Source: Hathewaya proteolytica DSM 3090 (GTDB lineage: Bacteria > Bacillota > Clostridia > Clostridiales > Clostridiaceae). From it: 64,000 nucleotides of DNA. Shown one piece after another: positions 18,689 to 28,846 of this stretch; the first letter of the stretch is position 1, and the number at the start of each line of letters is the position of its first letter. The notes under the pieces are model-generated. The model had not been told where the DNA came from. It saw only the letters and a list, made by a program, of their open reading frames with translations, and searched no databases. Position numbers and translations under genes: made by a program. Where the stretch lies: the NCBI RefSeq assembly GCF_900142225.1, contig NZ_FRAD01000013.1, positions 39,617 to 103,616 of the forward strand. The letters are read 5' to 3'.

Positions 18689-19165
18689 TTAAGAATTATT
18701 ACTAGCGTCCATAACACAATCGATAGCAAGCACCATAGCCACCGCAACTAGTTCTTCCACACCATCCTCAATAAAAAGTTCGTAGCAATCTCCCCAGCTC
18801 ATCCATTTTTTATGAATGGTAATTATTTCTCTTCCATTGCTGACGATGCTGTAATCGTGATCCCACAAGTCCCCCTCCACCGACCAGTTTAATCCCTCAA
18901 TAATATAACGCGGATGGAATAGAGTAAATTTCTTTTGAATCTCAGCCACTTGACGAGAGCCAATAAAAACACTGAACTTTGGCAGCAAGGTCATCAATTT
19001 TTGTTGTATTAGGGCTAACTCAACATTGTTTCTGTCATATACGTGAAGTTTATTTCCAAGTGACATAAACTCACCTTCTACAAAGTACTTATCATTTCCT
19101 AGTTCGTCTTTCACAGAAAATCTGTCTCTAAAAGATAATATTTTTTGTTCTATAAATAGATACAT
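18689..19165 (-). CDS. LURP-one-related (YxjI-like) family protein
   Basis: Small cytoplasmic protein of 158 residues with the tubby-like/phospholipid-scramblase-like LOR fold. Residues 1-20 (YLFIEQKILSFRDRFSV), the repeated short beta segments, and the pattern KFTLFHPRYII...DHDYSIV are typical of YxjI/LURP-one proteins in Firmicutes. The ATG at 19165 follows TTGGAGGATGTT; the TTG four codons upstream overlaps the ribosome binding site. It stands alone between a repeat cluster and the peptide-transport operon. Molecular function of the family in bacteria is not known to me. Confidence 0.75.
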   Translation of the reverse strand: MYLFIEQKILSFRDRFSVKDELGNDKYFVEGEFMSLGNKLHVYDRNNVELALIQQKLMTLLPKFSVFIGSRQVAEIQKKFTLFHPRYIIEGLNWSVEGDLWDHDYSIVSNGREIITIHKKWMSWGDCYELFIEDGVEELVAVAMVLAIDCVMDASNNS

Positions 19166-19310
19166 AACATCCTCCAAAGATATATGATTATTATTACAAA
19201 TTAAAACTATATGTTAAATACTTGTCTATATTATACTATATATAAGGCTGATGGTATACTGAATTTTCACTATAATATTTCGTTCAAATGTTTTTTTAAT
19301 TATTAACGCA

Positions 19311-19376
19311 AAAACACCCCTGAAACATCTACAAAATTAAATTCATTTTCATAGACATTACCAGGAGTGCTCAACA
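19311..19376 (-). terminator. Possible terminator of the peptide ABC operon
   Basis: GAGCACTCCTGG pairs with the later CAGGGGTG and is followed by TTTTTGCG on the minus strand. The loop is long (about 45 bases), so the call is weak. Confidence 0.4.
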
Positions 19377-19400
19377 TTGTGTTTCTTTGTATATTAAAAA

Positions 19401-21014
19401 TTATTTTGCTTCTTTATCTAACCATACATGGCTAAATTCATAGCCTGCACATTTATCTACAAATTCGGGACTACGTGGATGACCCTTTACATAAGCTTTT
19501 GTAGGTATCTCAGCACCTTTTTCTGCTAAGAAAGAGCATGGTAGGTCTTCTGATAATATTTTCTGAACACCTTTATATATTTCAGCTCTCTTAGCTTCAT
19601 CTGATACAACTGTTCCCTGCTTAAATAATTTATCTAACTCTGGGTTACTGTATTCGCCAAGGTTAATACCGCCACCAGTTACAAATCTCTGTGACATAGC
19701 AGAAATATCTGGACCTTGATATCCACCTAAGATTGTAAGTTCAAATTTGTGACCAAACCAAACTTTTTCATCATAGCCAGGATCATCAAGAGTATTAATT
19801 TTAAGTTCTATTCCTACTTCTTTAAAGTTTGCTTGAAGTACTTTTAATGGTTCATCATATCCACCAAATGTGTCAATTGTAGTTGTAAAACGGATTCCAT
19901 TATCTTTTACTGGGAAGCCAGCTTCATCTAACAATTTTTTTGCTTTTTCTACATCTCTTCCCTTAATTTTTACATTTTCGTCAAGAGCCCATTTGTAAAG
20001 AGGAGATATAAAGTATTCAGCCTTAAGGCCCACACCTTTAAATCCTTTTTTAAATACTTCGTCTCTATCAATAGATAATTCTACAGCCTGTCTAACCTTT
20101 AGATCCTTAAATGGTCCTTCTTTAACGTTGAAAAGAACATATTGTCTATTTGGCCAAAGTTTGTTGTATACAGTGTAGTTTTTGTCTGATTTAAGCTTTT
20201 CAATTTCTGAAGGCTCAACGCTATTATCTAACTCATCAAGTTCGCCATTTTTCCATGATTGATATGCAGTGTTGTCATCCTCATTTACTGTGAAAACAAC
20301 CTTGTCTAAGTATACTTTTTCTCCCCAGAAATCTTTGTTTTTCTCAAGAGTAATAGTTTGTTTATCCTTATATTCTACAAATTTAAAAGCACCTGTTCCA
20401 ATTGGTTTGTTGTTTGCTTCATTAGTTAACCAATCTGTATCCTTGTAAATGTGCATTGGCATTATAAATGTTCCATTCCATGCAAGAGCACTTATCATTG
20501 ATACATCAGCTTCTTTTAATTTAAATACTACAGTGTCTTTGTCTGGACAAGTAATCTCTTCAACACTTGCAAGAGATTCTGATGCAAGACCTTTTTTAGC
20601 TATTATCTCATCAAATGTCCACTTTACATCTTCAGATGAAAAATCTTTCCCATCATGCCATTTTACATTTGACTGTAAGTGGAAAGTTATTGTTTTTCCA
20701 TCATCAGAAAAATCCCAACTTTTTGCAAGGTCAGGAACAACCTGGTCATTTCCGTTGATTTTAACTAACTGATTGAATACATTATGTAGTACAGGTTTTG
20801 CAAGGTCATTAACCTTTGCATTTGGATTAAAGCTTTCAGGAGCCTTAGTTATTGATACTACAAAGGTTCCTCCTTCTTTTGGAGCGTTTTGTTCTACCTT
20901 TGGTTTTTCGTTATTGACATTGGTTTTTGCTGATTCATTGTTTTTTCCGCATCCAGTAAGAACTGTACACGCCATTGTCACAGCAAGAAATAACGAAATA
21001 ATCTTCTTCTTCAT
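19401..21014 (-). CDS. Family-5 (peptide/nickel-type) solute-binding lipoprotein
   Basis: Extracellular receptor of the Opp/Dpp/Nik-type importer, 537 residues. The start is the ATG behind GAGGGGGAAC; an upstream reading adds 15 residues before the signal peptide. The lipoprotein signal ends at the lipobox VLTGC (about residues 21-25). The family-5 pattern is visible: VPDLAKSWDFSDDGKTITFHL, WHDGKDFSSEDVKWTFD and IGTGAFKFVEY. The downstream end has a weak terminator at 19311. Peptides are the likeliest ligand, but nickel or other small ligands occur in the family. Confidence 0.9.
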   Translation of the reverse strand: MKKKIISLFLAVTMACTVLTGCGKNNESAKTNVNNEKPKVEQNAPKEGGTFVVSITKAPESFNPNAKVNDLAKPVLHNVFNQLVKINGNDQVVPDLAKSWDFSDDGKTITFHLQSNVKWHDGKDFSSEDVKWTFDEIIAKKGLASESLASVEEITCPDKDTVVFKLKEADVSMISALAWNGTFIMPMHIYKDTDWLTNEANNKPIGTGAFKFVEYKDKQTITLEKNKDFWGEKVYLDKVVFTVNEDDNTAYQSWKNGELDELDNSVEPSEIEKLKSDKNYTVYNKLWPNRQYVLFNVKEGPFKDLKVRQAVELSIDRDEVFKKGFKGVGLKAEYFISPLYKWALDENVKIKGRDVEKAKKLLDEAGFPVKDNGIRFTTTIDTFGGYDEPLKVLQANFKEVGIELKINTLDDPGYDEKVWFGHKFELTILGGYQGPDISAMSQRFVTGGGINLGEYSNPELDKLFKQGTVVSDEAKRAEIYKGVQKILSEDLPCSFLAEKGAEIPTKAYVKGHPRSPEFVDKCAGYEFSHVWLDKEAK

Positions 21015-21036
21015 TTTTTGTTCCCCCTCAAATATA

Positions 21037-21864
21037 TTATTTATTTCTAACAGTGCCACAGCTTGAAATAAGTAGTTTTGTATAAGAATGGCGTGGTTTG
21101 TTTACAATCTGCTGCCTACTTCCTATCTCCACTATTTTTCCAAAGTACATCACTGCAATGAAATCCGCTATATACCATGTTGTGGCTATATCATGGCTAA
21201 TGAAAATAAGAGATGTCTGATTTTTTGAAACTAACTCTAAAAGCAGATTAATAATGTCAGCACGAACTGAAACGTCTAACATGGAAACAGCTTCATCTGC
21301 AATCAACAACTGCGGTTCCAAAATCATGGCTCGCAAAATTCCTATACGTTGAAGCTGTCCTCCTGACAATTGAAAGGTATACCTGTCCATAAACTCCTCA
21401 GCAGGCTTCAGCCCGTAATTTTCAAGATAGGTTTTGCAAAGTTCCAAGCGATGTTTTCCATTATTCCCTATACCATGAATTTTCATGGCATCAATTAGAA
21501 TAGTCCCAATTTTTTCTTTTGGGTCAAAGGAATCAAAGGGATTTTGAAAAATCATCTGGCACTTTCGCCTAAATTCTCGCTTTTTCAACATTTCTTTTAA
21601 AGGTTTACCTTGAAACTCTACATAGCCACTATCAGGTTTCTCCAGTCCCGTAAGAACCTTAGCTAAAGTAGACTTTCCGCAACCAGATTCTCCAATTATG
21701 CCAAGGACTTGCCCTTTTTTTAATGAAAAGCTGACATCATTAAGAGCTTTCACAATAGATTTATCTTTTTTGTTCTTATATGTTTTATGTAAATTACTTA
21801 CCATTAACAAGGATTTATCATCACAAAGCAAAGAGTTTTCATTTTGAATACTTTCTTGCACCAT
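21037..21864 (-). CDS. ABC transporter ATP-binding protein, OppF/DppF/NikE type
   Basis: Second ATPase subunit of the peptide/nickel-type importer. Walker A is GESGCGKST (around 56-64), signature LSGGQLQRIGILRAM (around 156), Walker B LLIADEAVSMLDVSV and switch FISHDIATTW. At 275 residues it lacks the C-terminal oligopeptide/dipeptide extension present in its partner. It starts four bases after the partner's stop. Confidence 0.9.
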   Translation of the reverse strand: MVQESIQNENSLLCDDKSLLMVSNLHKTYKNKKDKSIVKALNDVSFSLKKGQVLGIIGESGCGKSTLAKVLTGLEKPDSGYVEFQGKPLKEMLKKREFRRKCQMIFQNPFDSFDPKEKIGTILIDAMKIHGIGNNGKHRLELCKTYLENYGLKPAEEFMDRYTFQLSGGQLQRIGILRAMILEPQLLIADEAVSMLDVSVRADIINLLLELVSKNQTSLIFISHDIATTWYIADFIAVMYFGKIVEIGSRQQIVNKPRHSYTKLLISSCGTVRNK

Positions 21865-21868
21865 ACAC

Positions 21869-22858
21869 CTACCCCCTGCACCTATGACATGCTACCATTC
21901 TTTCCTCTTTATATTGTATATATTTAGGCTCTTCCAAAAAGCATACCTTTTCAGCACAATTGCATCTTTCTGCAAAAATGCAGCCTTTATGATCCTTACT
22001 GAAGTCTGGCATGGCTCCCGGTATACCTTTCAAAGTTCCACGTTGCGCCCCCAACTCAGGATATGCATTTATTAGCTGCAAGGTATAAGGATGCAGAGGA
22101 TTGGAAATCACATCTTCTGTACACCCATATTCCACAAGATGACCCCCATACATCACCGCCACCTTCTCACAATTATTATTGACAATGGACAAATCGTGAG
22201 TTATAAAAATAGGCGTAACATTGAGCTTTCTTCGAATACTTTTAAGCTCTTTCATTATTTGATGCTCAGTAACCACATCTAAAGCGGTGGTTGCTTCATC
22301 CAAAATCACTATTTCTGGATAATGAATAAGGCTCATCGCAATGCCCACCCTCTGCATCATTCCCCCTGAAAGCTCATAAGGATAACACTGAAATACTCTT
22401 TCCGGAAGATTGCACATGGAAAATAAGTCCAATATCCTATTTTTTATGTATACCTGGCTCTCTCCACTGCCATGTACTTTGTACACATCAACTAATTGCC
22501 TTCCAATTTTATGAATTGGGCTGAGAGCATTCATTGATTTCTGAAAAACCATAGAAATATTTTTCCACCGAAATTGCCTTATACTTTCTTCTGATATATT
22601 GATTAAATCTTCATGGTGAAAAAAAACACTGCCCTGTATTTCAGTTTTTTTCTGTTCTAATAATCCCATAATTGCCATTACCATGGTGGATTTTCCTGAG
22701 CCGGATTCACCCACAATGCCTAGGGCCTCTCCTGAGTACAGCTGAATATCTACATTTTTTACTGCCTTAATTCTCTTTTTTTCTACAATATAAGATACAC
22801 TCAGACCCTCTGTTCTCAAAATACTTTCAGGTTTACTGGCGGTTTTTTGCAATTCCAT
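21869..22858 (-). CDS. ABC transporter ATP-binding protein, OppD/DppD/NikD type
   Basis: First ATPase subunit, 329 residues. Walker A is GESGSGKSTM (around 52), signature LSGGMMQRVGIAMSL (around 164) and Walker B IVILDEATTALDVVTE. The C-terminal extension carries the cysteine cluster CIFAERCNCAEKVCFLE (around 288-304), the oligopeptide/dipeptide C-terminal region that in relatives binds a [4Fe-4S] cluster. It overlaps nothing and is followed at once by the OppF-like gene. Confidence 0.92.
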   Translation of the reverse strand: MELQKTASKPESILRTEGLSVSYIVEKKRIKAVKNVDIQLYSGEALGIVGESGSGKSTMVMAIMGLLEQKKTEIQGSVFFHHEDLINISEESIRQFRWKNISMVFQKSMNALSPIHKIGRQLVDVYKVHGSGESQVYIKNRILDLFSMCNLPERVFQCYPYELSGGMMQRVGIAMSLIHYPEIVILDEATTALDVVTEHQIMKELKSIRRKLNVTPIFITHDLSIVNNNCEKVAVMYGGHLVEYGCTEDVISNPLHPYTLQLINAYPELGAQRGTLKGIPGAMPDFSKDHKGCIFAERCNCAEKVCFLEEPKYIQYKEERMVACHRCRG

Positions 22859-22884
22859 TTTTATCCTCCACCATTCTTTCTAAA

Positions 22885-22978
22885 TTTATGCTCAATCAAT
22901 TTACTCATGTTCCAACAGGTTACTTATGATTTAGGAAGTTGCTCATGTCCCAACAGATTACTTATGGTATGATTCAGC
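22885..22978. repeat. Short imperfect direct repeats between permease and ATPase genes
   Basis: The unit TCATGTTCCAACAGGTTACT-TATG occurs once and again, with three changes, about 36 bases later. A third partial TTATTCAGCAAG doublet runs into the permease stop. Function unknown; could be replication slippage in a short spacer. Confidence 0.5.
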
Positions 22979-22981
22979 AAG

Positions 22982-23836
22982 CTACTTATTATTCAGCAAG
23001 TTATTCATGCCATCTCCAATTAAATAGAAGGCAATAACTGTAAGCACAATTGCAAGGCCAGGGAATACGCAAATCCACCAACTACTAGGAAGATACCTTT
23101 TTCCAGTGGCGATTATACGTCCCCAACTTACAGCATTAGGATCTCCAAGGCCTAGAAAAGATAGTCCAGATTCAGATAAAATTGCTCCAGACACGCTCAT
23201 AGTTGCATTGACAATAACGGGGAATATACCATTGGGGATTATGTGTTTAAATAGGATCCTCATTTTGCTTTCGCCCATTACTATGGCACTTTTTATAAAG
23301 GTTCGTTCCCTTAAACTCATAGCTTGTCCCCTCATAAGCCTGGCAGTACCCACCCAACTTGTGAGAGCCATAACAAGAATCATATTATTCAAATTGCTTC
23401 CATAAACAGCTATGACCAACACCATTAGGAAAAACGAAGGCACCATCATGAACATGTTGAGAAGTTCAGACAGGATTTTGTCCACAATTCCCCCGAAAAA
23501 ACCAGATACAGCACCAATTAAAGTGCCTATTACGGAAGATATAATAGCAACAGATACGCCAATTTTCAGTGAAGTCCTGCTACCATAGATAACCAAAGTA
23601 AAAACATCAGAACCAACACCATCCGTGCCAAACAAATACTGTCTACTTGGTGGATGTAGCATGTGGTCATATAAAAATCCAGGATCCTTCTCACAAATCA
23701 TGGGCCCAAAAGCAGCCACAAGAAACATAAATGTCAAAAGAACCAACCCTAAAAATAATTCCTTCTGTGAAATTATCTTGCGAATAATTCTCCTCGTTTT
23801 TGATAGTTTTATTTTATTATTACTTATTTCCATCAT
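22982..23836 (-). CDS. ABC transporter permease, OppC/DppC/NikC type
   Basis: Membrane subunit of 284 residues with six hydrophobic segments. The N-terminal cytoplasmic tail is followed by LGLVLLTFMFLVAAFGP and HPPSRQYLFGTDGVGSDVFT, the hallmark extracytoplasmic stretch of OppC-type permeases. The coupling helix region is RTFIKSAIVMGESKMRILFKH. The ATG at 23836 is placed by GAGGTA eight bases upstream; a GTG two codons earlier is too close to it. Confidence 0.92.
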   Translation of the reverse strand: MMEISNNKIKLSKTRRIIRKIISQKELFLGLVLLTFMFLVAAFGPMICEKDPGFLYDHMLHPPSRQYLFGTDGVGSDVFTLVIYGSRTSLKIGVSVAIISSVIGTLIGAVSGFFGGIVDKILSELLNMFMMVPSFFLMVLVIAVYGSNLNNMILVMALTSWVGTARLMRGQAMSLRERTFIKSAIVMGESKMRILFKHIIPNGIFPVIVNATMSVSGAILSESGLSFLGLGDPNAVSWGRIIATGKRYLPSSWWICVFPGLAIVLTVIAFYLIGDGMNNLLNNK

Positions 23837-23846
23837 AGACACTACC

Positions 23847-24812
23847 TCAGTTCAATCGTATTCTAGGATCTAGAAACGCATAAATCACATCAGTTATAAT
23901 CATGGTAATGCAAATGCATATGGATATTATCAAGTAAACCCCCATGAGCACTGGATAATCTCTTCTCATAATAGAATCAATTATTAGCCTACCCATGCCC
24001 TGCCATGAAAACACAGTTTCCGTAAGAGTTACTCCTCCCAATGAAAATGCAAGAGATGTTCCAAACATAGTAATTACAGGCAATATAGCATTCTTTAGCA
24101 CATATTTTCTGAATATTTGTTTTTTCTTCATGCCTGTAGCTTGAAAAGCCATCACATAGTCCTGGGAAATTGCCTGAAAAACAGAAGTTCTCGCCACTCT
24201 AAAATATGACGGTGTTTGAATGGCCACCAAGGTGGTTATTGGCAATACCATATATTTCATAACATCCAAAACGTACCTGTAACCCTCATATTGTTCTCTT
24301 ACATTGTACATGCCTGATGTGGGCAATAATTTTAGCCAAGACGCAAAAACAAGTATGCAAATAAGTCCTAGCCAAAAGCCCGGAATAGAGTCGAAAACAT
24401 AGGAGATGCCACAAAGCACCTTATCCCACGCACTACCCCTATGCTCGGCGGCAAAAAGACCTAGCAAAGTTCCTAAAACCATAGATATGACAATGGATGT
24501 AAAAGACAATAATATAGTGGGCAATATTCTCTGTGAAATAATTTCTAAAACAGGCTTATCGCTTATGTATGAATAACCAAAATCACCCTTTAGCATGTTT
24601 TTAACATACATAACAAACTGCTCCGGCAAAGATTTATCTAGACCGTACTTCACCGTCAATTGCTCAACTAGTTGTGGATTGGAAATTTCCTTTCCAGATA
24701 GCATGCGCACAGGGTCCCCAGGTGCAAATCTTATTAGAAAAAAAGTTATACAAAAGGAGAAAATCACTGTCATAAAACCTATAGCAAACCTTTTTAAAAC
24801 GTACTTCCACAT
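23847..24812 (-). CDS. ABC transporter permease, OppB/DppB/NikB type
   Basis: First gene of the operon, 321 residues, six hydrophobic segments. The N-terminal FFLIRFAPGDPVRMLSG (residues 25-41) is the conserved OppB-type signature. The coupling segment is SQDYVMAFQATGMKKKQIF, and FSWQGMGRLIIDSIMRRDYP near the C-terminus is also typical. Ten bases separate it from the OppC-like gene. Confidence 0.93.
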   Translation of the reverse strand: MWKYVLKRFAIGFMTVIFSFCITFFLIRFAPGDPVRMLSGKEISNPQLVEQLTVKYGLDKSLPEQFVMYVKNMLKGDFGYSYISDKPVLEIISQRILPTILLSFTSIVISMVLGTLLGLFAAEHRGSAWDKVLCGISYVFDSIPGFWLGLICILVFASWLKLLPTSGMYNVREQYEGYRYVLDVMKYMVLPITTLVAIQTPSYFRVARTSVFQAISQDYVMAFQATGMKKKQIFRKYVLKNAILPVITMFGTSLAFSLGGVTLTETVFSWQGMGRLIIDSIMRRDYPVLMGVYLIISICICITMIITDVIYAFLDPRIRLN

Positions 24813-25021
24813 ATTATCCTATCTCCAGTTTCAGTTTTTCAACAACAAATATAATGCTGCAATAAATTTTATTTTTCCTTCTCTAACACATAACAATATT
24901 ATCATTATCCAATATTTTTGTTAATGGAAATTACAATTATCTATAGCTATTCTTTGTTGTATTTGTAATTTCTATTGACTTTACTTTAAATTTTCAAATT
25001 ATAAATATTATTAACACTTTA

Positions 25022-25115
25022 TCCACCACTATAATGTACAACACAGCTATTTAAGCTTAATTTATGTAAACTCCATAAGTTAATCCACCACTGAAAAGTA
25101 CAACACAGCATTTTC
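25022..25115 (-). repeat. Pair of intergenic repeats (TCCACCACT...ACAACACAGC)
   Basis: Two direct copies, ATCCACCACTATAATGTACA and the same core with GAAAAG at the variable position, each ending CAACACAGC(A/T)NTTT. Confidence 0.75.
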
Positions 25116-25133
25116 TGCGTGAACTTATTAATT

Positions 25134-25166
25134 TATACCTCCCGCCTCAGTGAAGCAGGAGGTATA
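25134..25166 (-). terminator. Terminator of the large S8 protease gene
   Basis: Stem TATACCTCCTGC/GCGGGAGGTATA immediately after the protease stop. It is A/T-rich on both sides and could work in both directions. Confidence 0.7.
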
Positions 25167-25171
25167 AAATA

Positions 25172-28100
25172 TTATTTAGTTGAAGCCACCCGCATTTTTC
25201 CCAAAGGGTAAGTCTTATCGCCACTAATGGCATCCCATACAAAGGCTTTCATTTTATAGTCCCCTTTATCTGGGACCTTTACACTAACTGTTAAGTAAGC
25301 CTTTTTGCCAGGTTGCACTATTTTTTCAACAGTAGCCAAATCTTCAAGACGATTTTCCATATCATATATTCCACAAATTAAAGTTACTTTCTGAGGTTTG
25401 TCCCCTTTGTTTGTAACAGCAATTTTGTAGACCACGTCTTGGCCATTAGCTATTTTATCCACCTTAGTAAGATGTTCCACTACTATATTCCTATTTTTAT
25501 CTATATACACATCTGGGTTGATGTTTGGCTCATCAGGATTCTCATTAGGTTTATCTCCTGGTTTAACATCCGAAGAAGATGCCTTTACCTGCACAGCCTT
25601 CATATTGTCTGCATAATCTGTAACACCAACGTATATTGTATGTTCTTCTCCCTTTGGAACAGTCAAATCCATCTTGTATTTGCCGTTCTCCTGTTTTTCT
25701 AATTTAAACACGCTTTTACCATTAGAATCCACATACTTGTTTCCGTTTACCATAAATACAAAGTGTTCTATACCTGAATCCACTGTACCCAAATCCCTTG
25801 CATCTATTTCTAAAGTGCATTTTGAGTCTTTCATATCAATTACCTGTGCACTGACCGCTGGAACAGTTTTATCGATTTTTAATGGCAATGTAAGAACCTG
25901 TTCCTCAGCACCATTAAAATCAGCTGTTGCTCTTATATTGACATAATACTGTCCCTCGTCCACTGAAACCTTCTCACCAAGATTTTTGTCGTATATCTTT
26001 CCATTCCACATCCAGTCAAAGTTTACCTTTGCTGAAATCTGTTGCTCCATAGGAACTTCTTTTCTAACATTTTCTTTATCTTCTATAGTTTTTATAACCT
26101 TTCCATTGCTATCAGTAACGTCAATAACTAATTTTTTAGCATTTCTTAATAATGAAAACTGTGGCATTACATCGTCTTTAGATTTTTTATCATCAGGATT
26201 TATTGAAAAATATTGAGGATTTATTTGTCCAATATCGTCCCCACCCAAAGGATATGTTTTCGCAATAAATCCAGAATTATCTACAGTATACAGAGAAGTG
26301 TGCTTAAAAACTGATCCTTCCTCGTATATTGGCTTATCTATTATAGGCAATGAGCCCCAATCCCCATAGAATCCCATGAAAGGAATACTTATCTCACAAG
26401 CCTTATCACCATCATCAGCTATTGCATTGGGAATAAAACTTATAAACCCTTCTACAAAAGAATTTGGCTTTACATTGGACGTAAAAGAAATATTACCTTG
26501 TATTAATACAGTTTTACCTGCTGGCACTGTTATATTTCCCCCTGTTAAAGGAACAGGTTGTCCAATCACATCCTCAAAAATTTCTCCACTTGATTCTGCC
26601 AAAATATTTTTGTTTTCATCATTCAATAATTTTGCTTTACTAAAATTGATATTAGCTTCATTACTCTTTACATTTATATTGTAAGTTACATCCTTTGAAT
26701 CACCATTATACAATTTCAATAAAATAGGTTGATTATTATTAATTAATTTTAATGAAGCAGACGCCTTCCCTTGCCATGTAAGCAATGATTTATTGGAAAG
26801 GGCATTTTTTATATTTACAAGACCAGCTCCTTGCAATCTTGGTGAATAAGGCTGGTTTTTACTAGCTTCCTTTTGAATATCCGCTGTATTCATAAGCATA
26901 GTCTTTACATACTTAACTTTTTCGGTGCCAGATTTGAACTCAATGTTTAATTTTTCTAAATGCTGTAGTATTAATGCTGAGATTCCAGCTGTATAAGGCG
27001 ATGCCATAGATGTACCAGACATAGACTTATACGAATCATGGTTAATTGTTGACCATACTTTTCCACCAATACCTGTAATATCAGGTTTTAATTCTAAATT
27101 TGGAGTAGGACCCCAAGAACTAAAAATAGACATATTGTTTCCATCTAAATTTCGAACAAAAGTTCCCTTGCCAGTGAACTGGACCCTTAATCCACTTTCT
27201 GCAAGTTCTTTTAATTTCACACCATCTGAATTTTTTATAAAGGCAGTTGGAATCTTCACTGTTTTATCTGTAGAAAGATTTTCAACATATTCCTCGTCGC
27301 CATCTTTATTAAATATTATAGTTCCCACTGCACCCTTTGCCTGTGCATTAAGTTTCTTATCCTTAAACTCATTTTCACCTCTTTTTATAAGAGCAATCTT
27401 TCCATAAACATCTTTGCCATCAAAATCCGAAGCCTTACCCAAGCCACAGTATACAATCTCATATGAACTTTTCAACATATCAGGATTAAAATCTGAGTAT
27501 ACATATGGAATAGCGATTTTAGTTGAATCTTTAAGAGATACAACATCCATAAGGTGTGCAGCCTTCATGCTATTTTCAATGGAAGCTACCTGTATAGTTT
27601 CGCTAGCCAGTGCTGGTGAACCAACCGTACCAGTGTCAACCACAGACAAGTCTTCTTTTGGATATATAGAAGAATAAGCATTTCCAGCAGCAGCAACTAC
27701 AACTATTCCTTGTTCAGTAGCAGCCTTTATAGCCTTCTGCTGTCCATCTTCAGGATCCTGAAAACCAGCTGACATACAAAAGCTCATATTTATAACATCT
27801 GCACCATATGCTATGGAGTCCTCTATGGCTGCAATTATATCACCCTCGTCAGCTCCAGCCTTGTCAGGATTATTGGAAAATATTTTCATAGCTAAAATCT
27901 GACTCTCTGGTGCAACACCCTTAACTCCACGGTTATTATTAATATCATCCTCACTCTGACAATTAGCTGCTACAATACCAGCTACATGCATGCCGTGAGC
28001 ATATTCAATGCTATCCTTTATAGTGTCAATTATTTCATCATTTTTATCTACATAATTGTAAGCAAAAGGCACCTTTTTACTATAAAACTTTCCACGCTTA

Positions 28101-28834
28101 TTTTTTTGATTACTCTTAATTTTATCAACTGCCTCTTTTGTAAGCTTAACCTTTGTTCCCTGTGACAATACCATATCCTTGTGACCAACATCAACACCTG
28201 AGTCGATAACTGATATAACCATACCTTCCCCATTATATCCATAGCTTTTCATTACCTCAGAAATTTGGCCAGTCTCCACAGCATTTTTCACGCTTCTATA
28301 ATATGTTTTTGACAGAGAAACCTTCTTTATACCATGAATCTTTTCAAGCTCACTCTTGTATTTAAATTGCGTTTCTACACTAAATCCATTGAATACTAGA
28401 GTATATCTATTGGTGATTTCTGCATTTTTGTCCATAGTAAGTATGCTCTTAATATACTTCTCCTGTGAATTCAGAACCCTGCTATTTATACCAGTATCCT
28501 TAGAAGCATTTTCAAGATTATCATCTCCGCAAAGTTCCTTAGCAGATGGTTCTTCAACTTCTACTATAAAGGTAACCTTATCCTCTGCCTTTGGAACATT
28601 TTCATCTACAGATACACTACTATTTTTTCTTGATTCTCCTATGGTTTGCCTAAATATATCTTCTACATTTTCTAATTTATCCTTGCCACTAATATCTACT
28701 TTATATGCAGTTTGCTTGCTATCATTAGCTTGTACAGCATACGCCATAGAAGTAGACATTAGAGAAAATATCATTGTAACAGAAAGAATGCTACTTATTA
28801 AACGTTTCTTTGTTTTTCCTATGATCTTTCGCAT
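25172..28834 (-). CDS. Large secreted subtilisin-family (S8) protease, lactocepin-like
   Basis: Secreted serine protease of 1220 residues. Signal peptide is residues 1-34, followed by an inhibitor_I9-like propeptide (TFIVEVEEPSAKELCG...). The catalytic Asp is in VISVIDSGVDVGHKDM (around 210), His in HGMHVAGIVAAN (around 281) and Ser in SGTSMASPYTAGIS (around 610). A PA domain is inserted between His and Ser (ALIKRGENEFKDKK, around 490). C-terminal beta domains follow, ending with a module that contains KMKAFVWDAISG. There is no LPxTG sorting signal. It follows the LRR gene by 12 bases and is paralogous to the broken protease at 39276-43056. Likely a cell-envelope protease acting on surface or host proteins. 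Confidence 0.92.
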   Translation of the reverse strand: MRKIIGKTKKRLISSILSVTMIFSLMSTSMAYAVQANDSKQTAYKVDISGKDKLENVEDIFRQTIGESRKNSSVSVDENVPKAEDKVTFIVEVEEPSAKELCGDDNLENASKDTGINSRVLNSQEKYIKSILTMDKNAEITNRYTLVFNGFSVETQFKYKSELEKIHGIKKVSLSKTYYRSVKNAVETGQISEVMKSYGYNGEGMVISVIDSGVDVGHKDMVLSQGTKVKLTKEAVDKIKSNQKNKRGKFYSKKVPFAYNYVDKNDEIIDTIKDSIEYAHGMHVAGIVAANCQSEDDINNNRGVKGVAPESQILAMKIFSNNPDKAGADEGDIIAAIEDSIAYGADVINMSFCMSAGFQDPEDGQQKAIKAATEQGIVVVAAAGNAYSSIYPKEDLSVVDTGTVGSPALASETIQVASIENSMKAAHLMDVVSLKDSTKIAIPYVYSDFNPDMLKSSYEIVYCGLGKASDFDGKDVYGKIALIKRGENEFKDKKLNAQAKGAVGTIIFNKDGDEEYVENLSTDKTVKIPTAFIKNSDGVKLKELAESGLRVQFTGKGTFVRNLDGNNMSIFSSWGPTPNLELKPDITGIGGKVWSTINHDSYKSMSGTSMASPYTAGISALILQHLEKLNIEFKSGTEKVKYVKTMLMNTADIQKEASKNQPYSPRLQGAGLVNIKNALSNKSLLTWQGKASASLKLINNNQPILLKLYNGDSKDVTYNINVKSNEANINFSKAKLLNDENKNILAESSGEIFEDVIGQPVPLTGGNITVPAGKTVLIQGNISFTSNVKPNSFVEGFISFIPNAIADDGDKACEISIPFMGFYGDWGSLPIIDKPIYEEGSVFKHTSLYTVDNSGFIAKTYPLGGDDIGQINPQYFSINPDDKKSKDDVMPQFSLLRNAKKLVIDVTDSNGKVIKTIEDKENVRKEVPMEQQISAKVNFDWMWNGKIYDKNLGEKVSVDEGQYYVNIRATADFNGAEEQVLTLPLKIDKTVPAVSAQVIDMKDSKCTLEIDARDLGTVDSGIEHFVFMVNGNKYVDSNGKSVFKLEKQENGKYKMDLTVPKGEEHTIYVGVTDYADNMKAVQVKASSSDVKPGDKPNENPDEPNINPDVYIDKNRNIVVEHLTKVDKIANGQDVVYKIAVTNKGDKPQKVTLICGIYDMENRLEDLATVEKIVQPGKKAYLTVSVKVPDKGDYKMKAFVWDAISGDKTYPLGKMRVASTK

Positions 28835-28846
28835 AAAATCCTCCCT

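Larger units (their letters stand above)
24813..25171. other. Intergenic region: operon leader, two intergenic repeats, terminator
   Basis: Contains minus-oriented copies of the intergenic repeat at about 25022-25055 and 25084-25115, 61 bases apart. The S8 protease terminator lies beside them at 25134-25166. No gene is visible. Confidence 0.6.
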